7,880 nt of DNA from MKRK01 sp001896915 (GCA_937973935.1 CALJJF010000037.1:1-7880); one strand, 5' to 3'. Shown: positions 1-6,415, numbered from the stretch's first letter. Made by a program: numbers and translations. The notes: generated by a model from the letters alone, not told the origin.

Positions 1-69
1 TACGATAGTAAAAGCACAAAAGAAGATGGCTGTGATAAGAGCATAAGCGATATAGCTCTTCAAGAGCTT
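1..69 (-). other. In-frame continuation of the ABC permease beyond its stop codon (runs off the window)
   Basis: Directly after the TAA that ends the permease at 70-72, the same reading frame stays open for 23 codons to the window edge. It encodes a basic turn followed by a hydrophobic stretch beginning KLLKSYIAYALITAI, which looks like the next membrane segment of the same protein. No frameshift is needed to join the two parts, because one base change at the stop codon would restore the frame. I infer that this is the 3' part of an interrupted permease gene. Related exporter permeases in clostridia, as I recall them, extend well past residue 343 with a large extracytoplasmic C-terminal part. 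I cannot see how far the frame continues. Confidence 0.6.
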
Positions 70-1101
70 TTAAAAGCCTGTGGATAGAATGATTTCTGCA
101 ATGCTGAAAGCAATGGCGGAACCGACGATAAAACAAAAGATATCCATAGTGCCCGATTGACCCACAGGGGTAAATATTTCGCCCAAAATCATACCTGCCA
201 CAATGGAGAGAATGGCTTTTGTGATGTATTTCAAATAGGGATATGCATATTGTCGCCCGGCAACCTCGCTTTTGCGTTTCTTGTATAAAAACAGGGAGAG
301 AAAAAAGAAAACCAGAGTGAACACAGCCCAATAGACATGCATCGGCCATCGGCTGTCGGTCATGATCATGGTAGCTTGCAGAATGGGAGAAACGCTGAAA
401 TAATCGGAGATATGGGTCGGATAAGAATAACCGAACAGGTTTGTAAAACTAAAATTGTTGAATAAGATCGTGAGCAAAGGGAAGCCGAGACTGATGATCA
501 GCATTGTGCTGATGGTGTCAAACTTTGTTCCCGCATTCACCGCAAAAAAGACGCAGAAGGTATAAGCCGCTATCTCCAGAAGAAGAAAAAATACAAATCC
601 CAAGCCGACTCGATGCATTGTCATATCAAGATAGTTCAGGGCATTGGGGAAAAACCGATAGATTAGGTAGGTAACTGCAAAAATCAAGGCGGTGGGAACC
701 AGCACAAAAAACAGACCGCCGAAATATTTCCCCAAAAACAGCTGTGTTCTTGTGACCGGGAGGGAATGAAACACATCCACGGACTTTTTAGAATGCATAT
801 AGCCATAAATTATGGTGGAATAAATGACAATCATAACAATAGATATCACACAAACGGCAATCAGACCCATGATAAAGGAGCCAAAAACCTGAGAGTTGTA
901 AAATGAAGAGCCTACTGTTGAACCATATTTTTTAAATTGTAGTTGATACAATTGATCGTATTTCAGGATGGTCATATAAAAATAGACAGGCAACACAATC
1001 GCCATCAGAGCGGTGGCGATCAACGCAATGGGATAGTGCTTTTTCAGGGTCCATAAAAACATCTTCAGAGTACCCTTAGCACAGGATTTTTTCGACGTCA
1101 T
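70..1101 (-). CDS. ABC transporter permease, YtrC-like exporter subunit, probably truncated by a premature stop
   Basis: Membrane subunit of an ABC-2-like exporter that would pair with the ATPase encoded just upstream. The 343 visible residues hold about eight hydrophobic segments, near residues 25-45, 75-100, 125-148, 168-190, 196-214, 257-273, 293-312 and 320-338. A cytoplasmic-loop motif HSKKSVDVFHSLPVTR lies at about 103-118 and is characteristic of permeases in GntR/YtrA-type operons of Firmicutes. The ATG at 1099-1101 is preceded by a good ribosome site (GGAGGTGA), and the gene overlaps the end of the ATPase gene by 26 bp, which suggests translational coupling. The protein stops at a TAA (70-72) straight after residues STGF, yet the same frame continues with membrane-like sequence to the window edge. 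The full-length gene is therefore probably interrupted. The substrate is unknown; YtrBC-type and related systems respond to cell-wall antibiotics or are linked to envelope stress. Family assignment is fairly sure, function is inference. Confidence 0.8.
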   Translation of the reverse strand: MTSKKSCAKGTLKMFLWTLKKHYPIALIATALMAIVLPVYFYMTILKYDQLYQLQFKKYGSTVGSSFYNSQVFGSFIMGLIAVCVISIVMIVIYSTIIYGYMHSKKSVDVFHSLPVTRTQLFLGKYFGGLFFVLVPTALIFAVTYLIYRFFPNALNYLDMTMHRVGLGFVFFLLLEIAAYTFCVFFAVNAGTKFDTISTMLIISLGFPLLTILFNNFSFTNLFGYSYPTHISDYFSVSPILQATMIMTDSRWPMHVYWAVFTLVFFFLSLFLYKKRKSEVAGRQYAYPYLKYITKAILSIVAGMILGEIFTPVGQSGTMDIFCFIVGSAIAFSIAEIILSTGF

Positions 1102-1975
1102 AGCCGGTCACCTCCAGTTCGTAAATGAAGACTTCCTCCAAGGTGGGAGAAATGGCTTCCAGAAACAATGGCTTCATTGCTTGCAGTCCGGCAATGATTT
1201 CGTCCCGGTTTCCTCTGACCACCAAATGATACAGCGATCCCTGCTTGGTTAATTTCAGCAGCTCGATCCCTCCGAAATCCACAGTCTCTGACTGGTCTGC
1301 AAATGCAATCTGCACCTTGACAATGCTGCTTTTCAGGGTGTCTAAATCACTGTCGAATAAAATGCCGCCTTTATGTAGCAACCCTACACTGTCGCACAAA
1401 TCCTCCAGCTCCCGCAAATTGTGGGAGGCGATGATGACGGTCATGTTTTTTTCAGAGATGCTTTCTGCCAGCAGCTTTTTGACCACCGTGCGAATGACAG
1501 GGTCAAGCCCGTCAAAGGCTTCGTCTAGCAGCAGATAATCGGGATCGCAGGACAGGGCGAGCATCAGCATTGCCTGACGCTGCATGCCCTTTGACATAGA
1601 TGAAAATTTTGCGTTCAGCCCAATGGGAAACACGGTGGATAAATACTGCAGCCGTTCAAAGCGGAAGCTTTCATAAAACCGTGCATAGAACTTTGCCATT
1701 TCCATTACCGTGGATTGGTGGATGTAATAAGGCACATCGGCCAGAAAAAACAGACGTGACTTGACAGAGGGGTTCTCAAACACCTCTTCGCCATCAATGG
1801 TGATTTCACCCCTATCGGGAGTATAAACGCCGGACAACAACCGCAGTAAGGTGGATTTTCCCGCCCCGTTGGTTCCTACCAGACCGTAAACCGATCCTTT
1901 TTTGATGGAACAAGACATTTCGGTCAGTGCCGTAACATCGGCAAAGGTTTTGGTGACCGATTTCACCTCAATCAT
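1076..1975 (-). CDS. ABC transporter ATP-binding protein, YtrB-like
   Basis: Cytoplasmic ATPase that would power the permease encoded next. The 299 residues show the ordered ABC motifs: Walker A GTNGAGKST at 34-42, an ABC signature read as MSKGMQRQ at 127-134 (a degenerate LSGGQ), Walker B YLLLDEAF at 147-154, D-loop DGLD at 155-158 and the switch histidine H185 in ASHN. The last 80 or so residues form the C-terminal extension common in exporter ATPases with a YtrB/CcmA-like fold. The ATG at 1973-1975 overlaps the regulator's stop codon by 8 bp and has AAAGGGGAA upstream; its end overlaps the permease by 26 bp. The gene therefore belongs to the regulator, ATPase and permease operon. All catalytic motifs are intact, so it should hydrolyse ATP even if its permease is broken. 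The exported substrate cannot be read from the sequence. Confidence 0.93.
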   Translation of the reverse strand: MIEVKSVTKTFADVTALTEMSCSIKKGSVYGLVGTNGAGKSTLLRLLSGVYTPDRGEITIDGEEVFENPSVKSRLFFLADVPYYIHQSTVMEMAKFYARFYESFRFERLQYLSTVFPIGLNAKFSSMSKGMQRQAMLMLALSCDPDYLLLDEAFDGLDPVIRTVVKKLLAESISEKNMTVIIASHNLRELEDLCDSVGLLHKGGILFDSDLDTLKSSIVKVQIAFADQSETVDFGGIELLKLTKQGSLYHLVVRGNRDEIIAGLQAMKPLFLEAISPTLEEVFIYELEVTGYDVEKILC

Positions 1976-2345
1976 ATTTCATTCCCCTTTCATATGCTTC
2001 GTGAATAATTTGCAGTGATTCCCCCAAGGGCAGCCCTTTTTCAAAGGCATTTACTGCCGCCTTTTTCAGCCTTTCCGAGGTTTCCTTCATCTCAAGAAGC
2101 TTTTGGTTTTCAAGCGGTTTGATAAAGGAGCCCTTGCCGGGCAGGGAATAGATGATCTGCTGTTCTTCTAACAGCTGGTATGCCTTTTGCACAGTATTGG
2201 GATTGATGGCAAGGGTTACCGCAAGGGAACGAACAGCCGGCAGCTGTTCGTCGGGCGTTAAAACACCCAATATCCGCAGCCGGATGATGCCGTTTACCAG
2301 CTGCTCGTATATCGGAACCCGGCTTTGAAAATCCAGCGCAATCAT
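1968..2345 (-). CDS. GntR-family transcriptional regulator, YtrA subfamily
   Basis: Short repressor of about 125 residues, the usual size for the YtrA subfamily, which has a GntR winged helix and only a small helical tail instead of a large ligand-binding domain. The winged helix covers residues 10-75, with the typical PIYEQLVNGI at 11-20 and the recognition region LPAVRSLAVTLAINPNTVQKAY at 35-56, written here as consecutive parts LPAVRSLAVTL and AINPNTVQKAY. I chose the ATG at 2343-2345 because GAGGAGGG lies just upstream and the family begins with this sequence. A start 25 codons further upstream (2418-2420) is open but would place the -10 box and operator inside the coding region. The gene leads an operon with the ABC ATPase and permease, and its promoter is covered by a palindrome that is probably its own operator. 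The inducer is unknown; in the B. subtilis relative, cell-wall antibiotics trigger expression. Confidence 0.9.
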   Translation of the reverse strand: MIALDFQSRVPIYEQLVNGIIRLRILGVLTPDEQLPAVRSLAVTLAINPNTVQKAYQLLEEQQIIYSLPGKGSFIKPLENQKLLEMKETSERLKKAAVNAFEKGLPLGESLQIIHEAYERGMKYD

Positions 2346-2366
2346 AAGAACCCTCCTCAAAAAAAG

Positions 2367-2399
2367 ATTAACTGTACTACTTGATATAGTACAGTTAAT
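2367..2399 (-). promoter_or_regulatory. Palindromic operator, probable GntR/YtrA-type binding site
   Basis: A perfect inverted repeat with 13-bp arms (ATTAACTGTACTA at 2367-2379, and its reverse complement at 2387-2399) and a 7-bp spacer. It covers the -10 box and the start region of the operon promoter, upstream of the regulator's ribosome site. The core ACTGTACTA...TAGTACAGT resembles the operators reported for YtrA-type regulators. A bound dimer would block RNA polymerase, giving negative autoregulation. The palindrome is seen directly; the identity of the protein that binds it is inferred from position. Confidence 0.75.
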
Positions 2400-2414
2400 T
2401 CCTTGTTCTGTCAA
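2386..2414 (-). promoter_or_regulatory. Sigma-A promoter of the GntR-ABC operon
   Basis: On the minus strand a consensus -35 TTGACA (2409-2414) is followed after exactly 17 bp by a -10 TACTAT (2386-2391). Transcription would begin near 2379, about 35 nt before the regulator's ATG. The -10 lies inside the operator palindrome. The -35 sits only 15 bp beyond the stop codon of the upstream ZIP gene, so the operon has its own start site despite being on the same strand. Confidence 0.8.
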
Positions 2415-2420
2415 GAACAA
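2403..2420. repeat. Small inverted repeat over the -35 box
   Basis: Arms TTGTTCT (2403-2409) and AGAACAA (2414-2420) are exact reverse complements separated by 4 bp. The repeat contains the -35 box of the GntR operon and lies 10 bp past the ZIP stop codon. It could be a weak 3' hairpin of the ZIP transcript or a second protein-binding site on the promoter. No T-run follows on the minus strand, so it is not a convincing intrinsic terminator. Confidence 0.4.
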
Positions 2421-2429
2421 TTTGTAAAA

Positions 2430-3194
2430 TTATATAAAGATATCGCTGAGAAGCATTAAGCTGATTCCCAAAAACAACCCTGCCAAGCCGATATTTTTGT
2501 GCCCGTATTCACCGGCGGAGGGAAGAAGCTCATCAAAGGAGATGCACAGCATGACGCCCACAACAAAAGAAAAAATTGTGCCCATCAAAAACGGGTTTAT
2601 AAAAGGTCTCAATAAGGAAGCGGCAAGGATAACCCCGAAGGGCTCTGCCACAGCGGCAAAAAATGTATACCGAAACGCTTTGAGGCGGCTGCCTGTTGCA
2701 TAATAAATCGGCACGGCAATGGCAATGCCCTCAGGGAAATTATGAACAGCAATGGCGAGAGCAATGGTGATGCCCAAAGTGATATTCTGGCTGCCGGCGG
2801 CAAACAAGGCGATGCCCTCGGGGAATTTGTGAAGCAAAATAGCAATTAAAGAAACGACACCGGTTTTGTATAGATCGTGGGCGGGCAGGTTTTTTCGGTT
2901 TTGTTCTAGCTTGTGATGAATCCAGTTGTCAATGAATTTGGCGAATATCACACCGGTCAGGAGAAAAAGTATCAGCATAAGGATACCGGCTTTTCCGTTT
3001 ATGGCAATGAAGACAGAAAGCGCATTGGGCAATAAATCAGAAAAACAAACTCCGATCATAATACCTCCCGCAAAGGATAGGGCGAAGGAGATCATCCTGC
3101 TGCTTTTGCTGCCGCCAAAAGTGAAAAAACAGCCGAACAGGGTGAAGAACCCTGCCAATACTGAAATGAGAAGTATGAAAAACACATTCTGCAT
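2430..3194 (-). CDS. ZIP-family divalent metal transporter (ZupT/GufA-like)
   Basis: Integral membrane protein of 254 residues that should import zinc or another divalent metal such as iron or manganese into the cytoplasm. The two ZIP signature helices are plain: HKFPEGIAL at 122-130 and HNFPEGIAI at 151-159, supplying the His, Pro-Glu and Asn metal ligands of the binuclear site. Further acidic positions conserved in the family are seen in FSDLLPNA (51-58), AVAEPFG (181-187) and SFDELLPSA (219-227). About eight membrane segments fit the family, and the length is normal. The loop near 91-107 holds several histidines (WIHHKLEQ...PAHD), as often in ZIP proteins. The ATG at 3192-3194 has AAGGTGA upstream. 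This ribosome site and the start codon lie inside a long potential mRNA hairpin, which may control translation. Which metal is carried cannot be decided here. Confidence 0.92.
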   Translation of the reverse strand: MQNVFFILLISVLAGFFTLFGCFFTFGGSKSSRMISFALSFAGGIMIGVCFSDLLPNALSVFIAINGKAGILMLILFLLTGVIFAKFIDNWIHHKLEQNRKNLPAHDLYKTGVVSLIAILLHKFPEGIALFAAGSQNITLGITIALAIAVHNFPEGIAIAVPIYYATGSRLKAFRYTFFAAVAEPFGVILAASLLRPFINPFLMGTIFSFVVGVMLCISFDELLPSAGEYGHKNIGLAGLFLGISLMLLSDIFI

Positions 3195-3260
3195 ATGTCA
3201 CCTTCTTTCATACCGATCATCCTGATGATCGGTATAAGATAACTATATGCAGAATGTGTT
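3181..3260 (-). promoter_or_regulatory. 80-nt nested quasi-palindrome that would sequester the ZIP gene's ribosome site and start codon
   Basis: Read as ZIP mRNA (minus strand) three stems stack in order. The outer stem is 16 perfect pairs (3260-3245 with 3196-3181; the 3' arm contains the AUG). A middle stem of 8 pairs, two of them G-U, joins GTTATCTT (3243-3236) with AAGGTGAC (3204-3197), the Shine-Dalgarno region. The inner stem is 11 perfect pairs (3235-3225 with 3220-3210) closed by a 4-nt loop. Only one nucleotide on one side and five on the other are left out. The structure begins 4 nt after the stop codon of the upstream VTT gene. On the minus strand no T-run follows. On the plus strand ATTTTTATTTTTT follows, but no plus-strand gene ends there. 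The pairing is seen directly; a role in translational control, or use of the inner palindrome as a protein operator, is inference. Confidence 0.6.
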
Positions 3261-3264
3261 ATTT

Positions 3265-3993
3265 TTATTTTTTGAGTCCCTTTTCATCCAGCTTTTCCAT
3301 CAGTGCATAGATTTTTTTGCGGTATAAGAAAAATAAAACTGCAAAAATCAAAATAACGGCAATGATGATGCCGGCGGTAAAAAACCTGCCGCTTGCCAGC
3401 TGGTCACCCACCAAAGTACACATCAAAATAGAGGGGGTAATGGCAAGAGAGGTAGTAATCAGATATTTCCGAAGACTGATTTTGGTCATGCCGGCCAAAT
3501 AGGGCATAATGCCGTTGGGGATGCCGGGTACAATGAAAAGGATAAAAATGATGATTTCCGGGTGTTTGGCGCGGGAGAGAAAGTTACCGTTTTTGTTTTT
3601 ATCAAAAAAACGTGTTATGATGGGTGTACCGATTTTTTTGGACAGGGTAAACGCAATGGCACCGGCAATATTGATGCCCACCAGACAAATCAGCATGCCG
3701 AAAAAAATGCCATAAGTAGCGCCGCCGATGACCCAGATCACAGGGGCGGGAACCACAACCGTTAACAGCTGAAGGGTTTGTAAAAACACCATAACAATAA
3801 CACCTTGAAACCCGAAGGAGCGCAGCTGTTCTTTAATGGCGTTGCCGTCACCCCCTTGCAGTACAGTCTGAAACACAGGGATGAGGTTCGTAACGGCGGC
3901 ATAAAGCGAGGGAGCCGCAATCAGAATAAAAAGAATGATGCAGATGAGCTTAATCATCGTCCATTTAGAAGAAATAATTTTTATGGATTTCAC
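3265..3993 (-). CDS. TVP38/TMEM64 (VTT-domain, DedA-like) membrane protein
   Basis: Inner-membrane protein of 242 residues with the VTT (SNARE-associated) domain. After a first membrane helix (about 14-35), the domain spans about 65-200. It contains the glycine-rich re-entrant motif PAPVIWVIGGATYG (82-95) followed by GINIAGAIAFTLSKKIG (106-122), and later FIVPGIPNGIMPYLAG (153-168), the usual second half of the fold. A final helix lies at about 206-224 with a basic tail. Relatives (DedA, YqeD/YtxB types, eukaryotic TMEM41/64) act in lipid scrambling or envelope homeostasis; the role here is unknown. The start is uncertain. A GTG at 3991-3993 is used because TAA lies upstream in frame and no ATG precedes it, but GGAAG sits right against this codon. 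An ATG at residue 13 has no clear ribosome site. The ZIP gene follows 70 bp downstream and may be cotranscribed. Confidence 0.88.
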   Translation of the reverse strand: MKSIKIISSKWTMIKLICIILFILIAAPSLYAAVTNLIPVFQTVLQGGDGNAIKEQLRSFGFQGVIVMVFLQTLQLLTVVVPAPVIWVIGGATYGIFFGMLICLVGINIAGAIAFTLSKKIGTPIITRFFDKNKNGNFLSRAKHPEIIIFILFIVPGIPNGIMPYLAGMTKISLRKYLITTSLAITPSILMCTLVGDQLASGRFFTAGIIIAVILIFAVLFFLYRKKIYALMEKLDEKGLKK

Positions 3994-4109
3994 CTTCCAT
4001 CGTATTTGTCGGGTTTAGTATTGTCCGGATGGTTACAATTGCATACTGTTTTTCAAAACATCACAGTTTGGTTGCTGTTATTTTACCCGATTTATATGGA
4101 TATTACAAG

Positions 4110-4139
4110 AAAAAATCCCCGAAAAATCAGGGATTTTTT
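4110..4139 (-). terminator. Rho-independent terminator of the dockerin protein gene
   Basis: An exact 10-bp inverted repeat (AAAAAATCCC at 4110-4119, GGGATTTTTT at 4130-4139) with a 10-nt loop lies about 40 nt past the stop codon of the 724-residue minus-strand gene. The G+C base of the stem ends in a T-run on either strand, so it is symmetrical and could work both ways. No plus-strand gene needs it. The 186-bp gap at 3994-4179 otherwise shows no gene. A promoter for the VTT gene is expected between 3994 and 4109, but I could not find clear boxes. Confidence 0.8.
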
Positions 4140-4179
4140 AATATTATTTTCAATAGCCTATACTATTCATTTTGTATAG

Positions 4180-6354
4180 CTAGCTGTTTTGATTGATATA
4201 GCTTATTTTGAGAATATGCTTTTTCAGATGGACCATATCGATGGAATTGGCAATTTTATCGTGAGAGATATCGGCTGCCTTCAGATATGGATTTGTAAGC
4301 AGTTTGATTTTTAAAGCGTGTTTTTTTAATAAAACCATATCGATGGCATTGATGAGTCCGTCGCCGTTAATATCACCGTATAAAATGATGGTGTTTTCGC
4401 TCCCGTTGTCGCCGTTGATAATCTGGACCCGATACCCTGTCCCGATTGTACCGGAGGTGATCACTGCGTTTTTTTGGTCATAGATTTTGACCGTTCCTGC
4501 AGGATTTTTCAAACCGCTGATAAAGTCTGCATAGGCGAGTTTATCAGAAGGCAAGCCCCATAAAAAACCGTTGGAATACCGATAATTGCCCAGGGTCGGA
4601 TGGGGTATGTACAATTGAGCCGGATAGCCGTTCCAGGGGTTTGTAAATCCGGCGGCGGAGTCTGTGTAATAAACCTTAAAAGAAGAAGATACTTCGTTAA
4701 AAACATCCACATCAACAATGGGAGCATTGCCGTTAAAATATACGGCGGAAAGCTTGTTGCAGCCATAAAACCCACGAAGCCCGATTCGTTCTATGGTTTT
4801 AGGGAGTGTAACACTTGTAATGGTGTCCTTTTCAATAAATGCACCGTCGCTGATTTCTGACACAGGATAGATGTCTAGCTTTTCCGGAACGGTGACGGTG
4901 CTTTCCGTTCCCCAATAATTGAGTATGGTTGCTTTTCCACCGGTTACCGTATATTCGTAATTGCCTGAGCGATACGGTGTTAGTGTAGGAAATGTATAGC
5001 TGCCCCAAAGCTTTCTGGTGTAGTCATCCAGCTGTGCGCCGTTTTGATTGATCACCGATGAGGGTGTTGATGTAAGCATCTTGTCTGCCATTGTTCCATA
5101 GTACATGTCGGCACTTGAGGGGAACAACAAATCCAGAGGATTCAGACCGGACGAAACCTGACCCGAGCCGTATACCATATCCTTATACATTTGAAAGGAG
5201 GGGGAATCCTTGCCCAATAGGCTGCTGTAGTTGTCTTCAAAAAGCTCGTCCTTGTATTGATGCATTTCTTTGCTGTATTCGTTCTGAATAAACAGGATCT
5301 TTGCAGCATCGGCCTGAAATGCGCTTGGGATAAAGTCGATAAAATCTATGTTGGAATCTGCACTATATTGTTCAACATTCTGACTTTTCGGAAAGGGAAC
5401 AATACCGATTTGGTCGCCGAAGTTCGATGGCAGAACCATTTGAAAATATCCGGCACCATGAAGCATTGCAGTTTTTTTATTTGCAAAATCTCTATATGCC
5501 TGATCCCATGTATCTGCGGGGAAGCTGAAGGATCCATCCTTCGACCGGTCATAAAAATACTGCATACCGTCCAAAGAACGAGGATCATTGTAATTGGTCT
5601 TCAACACATCGTTTGAGTCGATTTTATAAAGCCTTCCGCCGTTGTTGTTGACCAATGCTGTTAATGTGTCTAGGGCGGAGGATGACTCAAATCCATTGCG
5701 AGAGGAAGATTTTAATGCAACAGAATATTCCTTTAGCTTATCAAAGGTCCATGTGCCGTTCTGAACAAGGGTGAGGGGATCAACCAGATTATTCCGTTGC
5801 AGCATTGTTTTGTTGTAGACGATGACATTGGGGTCACCTCCGCTTCCGACCCAGCTGTATTGAGCGTTGTTGATATTGAAATACTTCCGTGTGTCCTTGT
5901 TATACCAAGGCTCTTTCAAAGTAACCCGTGAGGCAGACATGGGAACATTCAGTCTTGCAAAATAATTATTCTTCAAATAACTATTATAATTATAGGAAAA
6001 GACCTTCAGGACATGACCAATGGGTCGCCCTGCCGCAAGAGAGGCCGTCACTGCTTGATCGTAGTTGGAGGCAAGACCGGTTTCGTTGATGATGCAAGTG
6101 TATTTGTTCTCCACCGTTCTTTTGGCGGTGTTCACTTTCTCATAGATTTTTGTGCCGGGTGCTGCGCCGTTCCATGGATTTTTGATGTTCAATGTGAAGC
6201 CCTTGACGGAATCCAAGAACATCTCAAATTGTTTGTCGACAGGTTTTGCTACGGTGGCATTGCTGCTCGCACCTGCTACCGGTGCTGCAAAACTCATTGA
6301 GATAACCATGCCGAGAACCAAAAACAGAGAAATTGATTTTTTTTGTTTTAACAT
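4180..6354 (-). CDS. Secreted solute-binding-protein-like / BspA-type LRR / dockerin fusion protein
   Basis: A 724-residue exported protein with an unusual modular build. Residues 1-29 form a signal peptide (basic KQKK, hydrophobic core, AGA cut site) without a lipobox cysteine. Residues about 40-455 resemble an extracellular solute-binding protein family 1 domain: AVTASLAAGRPIG (101-113), VIVYNKTML (177-185), NGTWTFDKLKEY (199-210), FANKKTAMLHGAGYF (290-304) and GIVPFPK (317-323) fall in the expected order. Residues about 466-585 are a short BspA-type (LRR_5) segment with PVSEISDGAF, LPKTIERIGLRGFYGC and VYFNGNAP, ending in GFTNPWNGYP. Residues about 600-657 match the small module that often precedes dockerins in clostridia. 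Residues 659-718 are a type I dockerin with two calcium loops: D661, N663, D665, N669, D672; then D695, S697, D699, N703, D706. The ATG at 6352-6354 follows CTGGGGGTA. It has its own promoter and terminator and no linked ABC permease. A glycan-binding or surface-scaffold role is inferred. Confidence 0.87.
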   Translation of the reverse strand: MLKQKKSISLFLVLGMVISMSFAAPVAGASSNATVAKPVDKQFEMFLDSVKGFTLNIKNPWNGAAPGTKIYEKVNTAKRTVENKYTCIINETGLASNYDQAVTASLAAGRPIGHVLKVFSYNYNSYLKNNYFARLNVPMSASRVTLKEPWYNKDTRKYFNINNAQYSWVGSGGDPNVIVYNKTMLQRNNLVDPLTLVQNGTWTFDKLKEYSVALKSSSRNGFESSSALDTLTALVNNNGGRLYKIDSNDVLKTNYNDPRSLDGMQYFYDRSKDGSFSFPADTWDQAYRDFANKKTAMLHGAGYFQMVLPSNFGDQIGIVPFPKSQNVEQYSADSNIDFIDFIPSAFQADAAKILFIQNEYSKEMHQYKDELFEDNYSSLLGKDSPSFQMYKDMVYGSGQVSSGLNPLDLLFPSSADMYYGTMADKMLTSTPSSVINQNGAQLDDYTRKLWGSYTFPTLTPYRSGNYEYTVTGGKATILNYWGTESTVTVPEKLDIYPVSEISDGAFIEKDTITSVTLPKTIERIGLRGFYGCNKLSAVYFNGNAPIVDVDVFNEVSSSFKVYYTDSAAGFTNPWNGYPAQLYIPHPTLGNYRYSNGFLWGLPSDKLAYADFISGLKNPAGTVKIYDQKNAVITSGTIGTGYRVQIINGDNGSENTIILYGDINGDGLINAIDMVLLKKHALKIKLLTNPYLKAADISHDKIANSIDMVHLKKHILKISYINQNS

Positions 6355-6386
6355 CTACAAAATACCCCCAGTAAATTTATAGAAAT

Positions 6387-6415
6387 ATTATACAATAGAA
6401 TCAGTGCGTTTACAA
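6387..6415 (-). promoter_or_regulatory. Sigma-A promoter of the dockerin fusion gene
   Basis: On the minus strand a -35 TTGTAA (6410-6415) and a perfect -10 TATAAT (6387-6392) are 17 bp apart, 32 bp upstream of the ATG. It is arranged back-to-back with the perR promoter in the 175-bp divergent gap. No clear operator lies across it; the Per box is about 100 bp away from this start site and is unlikely to act on it. Confidence 0.78.

Noticed and set aside
2346..2420. A 25-codon N-terminal extension of the GntR regulator starting at 2420
   Set aside because: It would place the operator, the -10 box and part of the -35 inside the coding region, and the ATG at 2343-2345 has an excellent ribosome site and fits the family start.
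3181..3260. The nested inverted repeat as ends of a small insertion element or MITE
   Set aside because: One arm is inside the conserved ZIP start region, no target duplication is visible, and the symmetry runs nearly to the centre, fitting a hairpin rather than element ends.
3181..3273. Plus-strand terminator made by the outer stem and the following T-rich tract
   Set aside because: No plus-strand gene lies upstream that it could terminate; the T-tract simply encodes the end of the VTT gene on the other strand.
3805..4179. Plus-strand open frame of 124 codons opposite the VTT gene and its upstream gap
   Set aside because: It is antisense to a clear membrane protein gene, runs through the terminator hairpin, and its product has no recognisable domain.
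4158..4179. Six-base inverted repeat CTATAC/GTATAG just past the dockerin gene stop
   Set aside because: Short AT-rich stem with a 10-nt loop and no T-run; the stronger terminator lies a few bases further on.
4624..6180. NPWNG occurring twice in the dockerin protein (residues 59-63 and 573-577) as evidence of an internal duplication
   Set aside because: The surrounding residues do not match beyond a shared GFT, and the second copy is a standard BspA-repeat end motif.
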